Source: Bacillus sp. SJS (lineage in GTDB: Bacteria; Bacillota; Bacilli; Bacillales; Bacillaceae). From it: a DNA stretch of 64,000 nt. The notes beneath the pieces are model-generated. The model made no database searches, was not told the origin of the DNA, and saw only the letters and a program-made list of their open reading frames with translations. The stretch spans positions 124,001-188,000 of the forward strand of contig NZ_JAQV02000019.1 of NCBI RefSeq assembly GCF_000732485.2, written 5' to 3'. Of the stretch, positions 59,584 to 64,000 are shown in pieces. How positions within the stretch are numbered: the stretch's first letter is position 1; the number at the start of each line of letters is the position of its first letter. The position numbers and the translations under genes are program-made.

Positions 59584-60402
59584 ATGGCTTTTATAACGAA
59601 AATTACGTCCCAGCAAAAAAACGCTGAGCGGTATAACATCTATTTGGATTATGGAAAAGGCGAAGAGTTTGGTTTCGGTGTGGACGAGCACACTCTGCTT
59701 AAACACGGCCTCGCAAAAGGCAAGGAACTTTCCGAATTGGACATTGCTGAAATCTGCACGGGTGATCATGTCAGAAAAGCGTACAATTCCGCTCTGGACT
59801 TTCTCAGTTATAGAATGCGCTCAACAATGGAAATCAAGCAGCAGCTGGAGAAAAAAGAATTCCAGCCTGAGACCATTCAAGAGGTGCTCCATCAGCTTGA
59901 TGAATCCGGCTTACTTAATGATCAGCAATTTGCTGATGCATTTACGAGAACGCAATGGCAATCTTCAGGCAAGGGTCCGGCTGTCATAAGGCAGGAGCTG
60001 ATTAAAAAGGGGATTGCGCCGCTTGATATTGAACAGGCTTTATCTTTATATTCGCATGAAGAGCAGCGCGATGCTGCAATGGTGCATGCTGAAAAATTCA
60101 TGAAAAAGAATCACGCTATATCAGCCTTTCAAATTCAAAAGAAGCTTGAACAGCTTCTTATTCGCAAAGGCTTCAGTTTCAACCTAATCTCTGAAGTCGT
60201 GCAGTCGCTTGAATTCGGCGGCGATCAGGACGATGAAAAGGAAGCGCTTGCCAAGCAGGCAAATAAAGTGATGTACAAGTATAACAAAGGCAATGATTAT
60301 GAATACAGGCAAAAAATGAAGCAATACTTGTATCGGAAAGGTTTTCAGATCGAACTCATTGATGAGTTTCTGGAAAACCCCGAAGAATTTATACAGGGTT
60401 AA
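59584..60402 (+). CDS. recX: Recombination regulator RecX
   Basis: A 272-residue protein made of tandem three-helix repeats (ALDFLSYRMRSTMEIKQQL; VLHQLDESGLLNDQQFADAF; KFMKKNHAISAFQIQKKLEQ), as in the long Gram-positive RecX. It binds RecA filaments and limits their activity. AGAGGTG stands six bases before ATG 59584. Location between yfhF and yfhH is conserved. Confidence 0.93.
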   Translation: MAFITKITSQQKNAERYNIYLDYGKGEEFGFGVDEHTLLKHGLAKGKELSELDIAEICTGDHVRKAYNSALDFLSYRMRSTMEIKQQLEKKEFQPETIQEVLHQLDESGLLNDQQFADAFTRTQWQSSGKGPAVIRQELIKKGIAPLDIEQALSLYSHEEQRDAAMVHAEKFMKKNHAISAFQIQKKLEQLLIRKGFSFNLISEVVQSLEFGGDQDDEKEALAKQANKVMYKYNKGNDYEYRQKMKQYLYRKGFQIELIDEFLENPEEFIQG

Positions 60403-60455
60403 TATTCTCTTCAAACCTGCCCGATTCCTTTTTGGGCTGCACATTAGGGGGAACG

Positions 60456-60779
60456 ATGGACATGCAAACACAACGATACAGTGAAATGACCCAATTTGAA
60501 CTGAATACTGAAATTGGAGCGTTAAAGGAGAAGGCAAGAAAGGCTGAGCAAATGGGGATGGTCAACGAATTTGCAGTTCTCGACCGGAAAATTTCAATGG
60601 CAAAATCCTATCTGCTGAATCCTGCTGATTATAAAGCTGGGGATGAATATGAAATCGAGGGGGCTCCTGGAGAGATGTTCAAGATTGTCTACATGAACGG
60701 AATCTTTGCATGGGGCCATCGTCTTGAAACCCCGGATAAAGAAGAAGCTCTGCCCATTTCGGTGCTCCTTAAACCATAA
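60456..60779 (+). CDS. yfhH: YfhH family protein (DUF1811)
   Basis: A 107-residue soluble protein. MTQFELNTEIGALKEKARKA is a helix, followed by an SH3-like beta part (AGDEYEIEGAPGEMFKIVYM and FAWGHRLE). ATG 60456 has GGGGG upstream and gives the usual length of YfhH. Function unknown; position after recX is conserved. Confidence 0.88.
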   Translation: MDMQTQRYSEMTQFELNTEIGALKEKARKAEQMGMVNEFAVLDRKISMAKSYLLNPADYKAGDEYEIEGAPGEMFKIVYMNGIFAWGHRLETPDKEEALPISVLLKP

Positions 60780-60780
60780 A

Positions 60781-60815
60781 GACCGGCCGCAATAGCGCGG
60801 CCAGTCCTTTTTCAG
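60781..60815 (+). terminator. Terminator of recX-yfhH
   Basis: GACCGGCCGC and GCGGCCAGTC pair around AATAGC and are followed by CTTTTT. Confidence 0.85.
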
Positions 60816-60924
60816 CGCTCCGCCTTTCACTTTGAGTGAACGTACTTCAGATTATAGAAGCTGCGAATACGCTTTGTTCATGAATCAAAGGAATGGCGAA
60901 GATTGCCCGGCAAGAGGATCTAGA

Positions 60925-61080
60925 TTAGTTGTAATCTTCTCTCTGGCCAGAAGCTCTCATACGCTCCTGGGGATGATCGTTGATCGAACCGTCAGCGCGT
61001 TTGGACGCATACGCGCCTTTCGCACGCGCTTCGCCCTCGGATCTTTCTGCAATGGGGAAATCCTTTGCTTTGTTCCGCAA
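60925..61080 (-). CDS. sspK: Small acid-soluble spore protein K
   Basis: A 51-residue protein with the SspK core [20 protein letters not shown] and a charged N-terminus (LRNKAKDFP). TTG 61080 has GGAGG eight bases upstream and matches the 50-residue SspK of B. subtilis; the ATG-started longer frame is not used. It is made in the forespore and stored in spores. It confirms a spore-forming host. Confidence 0.9.
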   Translation of the reverse strand: MRNKAKDFPIAERSEGEARAKGAYASKRADGSINDHPQERMRASGQREDYN

Positions 61081-61209
61081 TCGAACCGCCTCCAGTGATG
61101 GGTTGTTTCGCTTCATTGATCTTGAAGCGTACTACTATTATGAGCATAAGACTTTGTATTATAATTAGTACATACAGGCAGAATTGCCTTCAAAAAGGAG
61201 GTGCTCAAA

Positions 61210-61479
61210 ATGGAAAGCTACTATGAGCGTCTTACTGACTTGCTGCTGTTAAAAAATGATTCGCTTGCATATGCCCAGGCAAGAACATGGGTTGAACTCC
61301 TCTGGGAGGATTTCGAAGCTACCTATGCAAAAGCCGGTGCAACATATAAAGGCAAAGAAATGACGGAAGCCATCGTAAGAAATTGGATTGAACAATATGG
61401 TCCAAGGCTTCATGAATTTGTCGCTTCAAACCCGAAATACAAGCATCTTTTGAACAATGATGACTATCTGCAGCATTAA
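61210..61479 (+). CDS. yfhJ: YfhJ, WVELL family protein
   Basis: An 89-residue helical protein with the name-giving TWVELLWEDFEATYAKAG motif. ATG 61210 has AAGGAGGTG upstream; TTG/ATG choices before it are not needed. Function unknown; it lies divergent to sspK as in B. subtilis. Shared terminator with yfhP. Confidence 0.9.
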   Translation: MESYYERLTDLLLLKNDSLAYAQARTWVELLWEDFEATYAKAGATYKGKEMTEAIVRNWIEQYGPRLHEFVASNPKYKHLLNNDDYLQH

Positions 61480-61514
61480 AAAGAGGCAGGTTCCTTATAG
61501 GAACCGCCTCTTTT
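61478..61514. terminator. Bidirectional terminator between yfhJ and yfhP
   Basis: AAAAAGAGGCAGGTTCC and GGAACCGCCTCTTTT form a hairpin with tracts on both sides. Confidence 0.88.
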
Positions 61515-62493
61515 AATCGGGAATGATGTGAAGTTTTTTTCTAAGCTTTTCTTCGCTGAAGATCCATCCTGTATAGGAACTGACTATTTTCAGACTGCTG
61601 TCAAGCTGAACAATCGCAACAAACGGATAGTATCCTTTACTGCGGTAGCGAAGATCGATAAAGCGCACTTCATAGTGATCAGAGAATTCTTCCACTTCCC
61701 AGCGGTATACAGGCGAGAAGGATAAGAAGGCTGAAATGTTATGATCCTCTTCAGCTGCTTTAATCATCTCCGTCTGCGGAACAGGGACGCGGTCGAACTC
61801 ATCGAGCACAGTTAATACGCCTTTAACATGACGCGCCACGTAAAAATGGGATTCCGTCGTAACAGCAAGATGCCAGCTCCTGAATCTTAATGTCGGAGAA
61901 ATGATGATTCCGGTAACATTGTTGAACCGTTCTTTAATTTCATGTACGATTTTTTTGTTCATTATATATCTCACTACATAATAACCCGCCAGGACAGCGA
62001 ACATAATCGCAAAAGTATAGCCCTGCGGTGCTCCAAAGACCCAAATTGCAATGGCAAGAGCATGAATGGAGAAAATGATCGGATCAAACGTGTTGATTAA
62101 TCCGAGTGCGATCCATTTGTGCGAAAAGGGCCTTAGAGCCTGTGTTCCATAAGCATTAAAGATATCCACAAACACGTGCAGTGCGACAGCAATGAATGTC
62201 CAAATCCCTAAATGCAGCAAATCTACACCGGGAAAAAGAAAATAAATCAAGGCTGTAATTAGAACAGACCATATTAAAACAGCAGGCATGGAATGTGTAA
62301 TGCCTCGATGGTTTCGAATATAGACAGCATTATTTCGAAGTTTTAAAATAGTATCCAGGTCCGGAGCCTGCGATCCAAGTAGAACAGCAGCCATAACGGC
62401 ATGTGATGCTGCAGGGTCACTGCCAATTACGGGATCAAGTGTTGCCGCTCCTCCAAGTGCAATCCCCATTACCACATGGGTGGCAGTATCCAT
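61513..62493 (-). CDS. yfhP: YfhP, DUF457 membrane-bound metal-dependent hydrolase family
   Basis: A 326-residue protein. The N-terminal half is a YdjM/DUF457 membrane domain: MDTATHVVMGIALGGAA, LLGSQAPDLDTILKL, RNHRGITHSMPAVLIW and VDIFNAYGTQALRPF carry the conserved His and Asp residues. The C-terminal half is soluble (residues about 200-326). ATG 62493 has GGGAGGG seven bases upstream and gives the length of B. subtilis YfhP. Substrate unknown. Confidence 0.9.
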   Translation of the reverse strand: MDTATHVVMGIALGGAATLDPVIGSDPAASHAVMAAVLLGSQAPDLDTILKLRNNAVYIRNHRGITHSMPAVLIWSVLITALIYFLFPGVDLLHLGIWTFIAVALHVFVDIFNAYGTQALRPFSHKWIALGLINTFDPIIFSIHALAIAIWVFGAPQGYTFAIMFAVLAGYYVVRYIMNKKIVHEIKERFNNVTGIIISPTLRFRSWHLAVTTESHFYVARHVKGVLTVLDEFDRVPVPQTEMIKAAEEDHNISAFLSFSPVYRWEVEEFSDHYEVRFIDLRYRSKGYYPFVAIVQLDSSLKIVSSYTGWIFSEEKLRKKLHIIPD

Positions 62494-62632
62494 AAAATCC
62501 CTCCCAGCTGATAAACGATTTTCAAGAAAATCTCTCCGACACAATAACCGGGAACATGGATCTCGTTTTTCTAATCATGATACTGCTATGTTTCCCATTT
62601 TAATATGAATCTTAACATCTGGAGGCTCCAAC

Positions 62633-63721
62633 ATGAAAAACTTGCTATCAGAATTGGAAATAAAGGACTTCCAGCAGGACCTGATCGGCTGGTTCCAAAA
62701 AGAACAGCGCATTCTCCCATGGCGTGAAAACTCAGACCCCTACCGAGTCTGGGTATCTGAAGTTATGCTCCAGCAAACAAGAGTAGACACGGTCATCCCT
62801 TATTTTTTAAACTTCATGGAAAAATTCCCTGATCCAGCCGCCCTGGCAAATGCAGATGAGGAGCAAGTCATGAAAGCCTGGGAAGGGCTTGGCTACTACT
62901 CGAGAGTGCGCAACCTGCAAGCAGCGGTTAGGGAAGTACATGAATCCTACGATGGGATCGTGCCTGCTGATCCGGATAAATTCGGAGAACTCAAAGGGGT
63001 CGGCCCATATACGAAGGGCGCTGTAATGAGCATCGCCTACAATATCCCTGAGCCGGCTGTTGACGGCAACGTAATGCGCGTTATGTCCAGAATCCTGCTG
63101 ATAGAAGAAGACATCGCCAAACCGAAAACAAGAAAGCTCTTTGACACAGCTATCAGAGAAGTGATTGCAAAAGACAATCCATCCGATTTTAATCAGGCAC
63201 TCATGGAACTCGGTGCACTCATCTGCACACCTTCATCGCCATCCTGCCTCCTTTGCCCTGTTAGAGATCATTGTCAGGCATTTGAAGAAGGAAGACAAAA
63301 AGACCTTCCAATAAAAAGCAAAAAGAAAAAGCAGAAGTCCCTGCTGCTTGCAGCTGCCGTATTGACTGACAGCGAGGGTAACTTCTGGATTCACAAACGT
63401 CCGTCAGAAGGCTTGCTCGCCAATCTATGGGAATTCCCAAACTGCGAAACTGTGTCGGAAACGATGACCCAAAAAGCAGAGCTTGAATTGTTTTTGCATA
63501 AAGAATACGGAGCGCTAATGGAATTAGAGACGATTGAAGGAATCATCCAGCACGTGTTCAGTCACCTGATCTGGAACATCACCCTTTTTGCAGGGAAAGT
63601 GGAACGGATAGAGAACGGAGCAGGACTGGTGAAAGTAACAGAAGAAGAGATGAAGGCATATGCTTTTCCAGTGTCCCACCAGAAAATTTATCAGTTGTAT
63701 TTGGATGGGCAAAAGAAGTGA
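62633..63721 (+). CDS. mutY: Adenine DNA glycosylase MutY
   Basis: A 362-residue repair enzyme. [13 protein letters not shown] holds the catalytic Glu (E43), [12 protein letters not shown] the helix-hairpin-helix and AVDGNVMRV the catalytic Asp (D144). C198-x6-C205-x2-C208-x5-C214 bind the 4Fe-4S cluster. The C-terminal NUDIX-like domain (about 230-362) reads 8-oxoG. It removes A opposite 8-oxoG. Order yfhP-mutY is conserved in B. subtilis. Confidence 0.96.
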   Translation: MKNLLSELEIKDFQQDLIGWFQKEQRILPWRENSDPYRVWVSEVMLQQTRVDTVIPYFLNFMEKFPDPAALANADEEQVMKAWEGLGYYSRVRNLQAAVREVHESYDGIVPADPDKFGELKGVGPYTKGAVMSIAYNIPEPAVDGNVMRVMSRILLIEEDIAKPKTRKLFDTAIREVIAKDNPSDFNQALMELGALICTPSSPSCLLCPVRDHCQAFEEGRQKDLPIKSKKKKQKSLLLAAAVLTDSEGNFWIHKRPSEGLLANLWEFPNCETVSETMTQKAELELFLHKEYGALMELETIEGIIQHVFSHLIWNITLFAGKVERIENGAGLVKVTEEEMKAYAFPVSHQKIYQLYLDGQKK

Positions 63722-63728
63722 TTGGGGG

Positions 63729-63750
63729 CCCGGCTTTTGCCGGGTTCTTT
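63729..63750 (+). terminator. Terminator of mutY
   Basis: CCCGGC and GCCGGG pair around TTTT and are followed by TTCTTT, eight bases after the stop. Confidence 0.75.
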
Positions 63751-63788
63751 GGGTTGCTGGGATGTTAGGAAAGGCATCCACCGAGCGG

Positions 63789-64000
63789 GAATGCCAGGGA
63801 AGAATGCCAGGGAAAATTGATTTGAGAGGGAATGTCAGTTAAGAATGCAAGGGAAACTGGGTTTGAACGGTGAATGCCAGGCAAGAATGCCAGGGAAACT
63901 TGATTTGAACGGGAATGCTAGGCAAGAATGCCAGGGAAACTGGGTTTGAACGGTGAATGCCAGGCAAGAATGCCAGGGAAACTTGATTTGAACGGGAATG
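63789..64000. repeat. Tandem array with 41/42-bp units, running off the window
   Basis: GAATGCCAGG-type unit starts are at 63789, 63830, 63872, 63913, 63955 and 63996 (steps 41, 42, 41, 42, 41). Each unit has a second GAATGC 13 bases after the first. Units alternate between CTTGATTTGAACGG and CTGGGTTTGAACGGT endings, giving an 83-bp higher-order repeat. Confidence 0.88.

Overview
The window is a chromosomal segment of a spore-forming member of the Bacillaceae. The evidence is AGGAGG-type ribosome binding sites, frequent TTG and GTG starts, a small acid-soluble spore protein gene (sspK), a yybP-ykoY manganese riboswitch before a TerC-family gene, and a right end (about 55.7-63.7 kb) that keeps the order of the Bacillus subtilis yfh region: yfhD, yfhE, yfhF, recX, yfhH, sspK, yfhJ, yfhP, mutY. 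The species cannot be fixed from the sequence alone. No rRNA, convincing tRNA, prophage, IS transposase or CRISPR array was found.

Layout. 0-8 kb: tail of a GyrI-like regulator, a SWIM zinc-finger protein, a secreted lytic transglycosylase, an AI-2E family exporter, an AadK-type nucleotidyltransferase, a TIGR01777 epimerase-like protein, a cluster of palindromic repeats and three small genes. 8.2-13.9 kb: a linear azol(in)e-containing peptide (LAP/TOMM) cluster of the heterocycloanthracin/sonorensin type, with a Cys-triplet precursor, a ThiF-like/RRE maturation protein, a cyclodehydratase-YcaO fusion and a SagB-type dehydrogenase. 14-24.6 kb: metabolic and membrane genes, including a flavin oxidase, the Mn riboswitch with a possible 55-residue membrane peptide and TerC, two PfkB-family kinases, a K+ channel and a VOC protein. 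24.8-28.6 kb: an LXG polymorphic toxin operon (two helical partner proteins, an LXG toxin with a PD-(D/E)xK-like tip, two candidate immunity genes). 28.6-41.5 kb: repeats, a class A beta-lactamase, an esterase/PadR pair, a glycosyltransferase, a methyltransferase, a BCCT transporter, an M23 peptidase and an Fsr-like exporter. 41.5-46.3 kb: natAB with its divergent natRK two-component system and a coupled serine hydrolase. 47-52.3 kb: an amidase, a dense DnaA-box cluster, then nagA-nagB-nagR plus a nucleotidyltransferase under a NagR-type operator. 52.3-55.7 kb: an RDD protein, a threonine synthase behind a likely attenuator and a three-domain NlpC/P60 protein. 55.7-64 kb: the yfh block, ending in a tandem array that runs off the window.

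The strongest system is the LAP cluster. The three enzymes can convert the 17 cysteines of the precursor to thiazol(in)es, and a terminator after the precursor should keep precursor in excess over enzymes. The cluster has no exporter, protease or immunity gene next to it. Other notable items are the DnaA-box cluster (five exact plus two one-mismatch boxes in 167 bp, far from any dnaA), four intergenic arrays with periods of 20, 21, 21 and 41/42 bp but unrelated sequences, a family of about 128-bp terminal-inverted-repeat elements, and the sharp base-composition break inside the LXG toxin gene.
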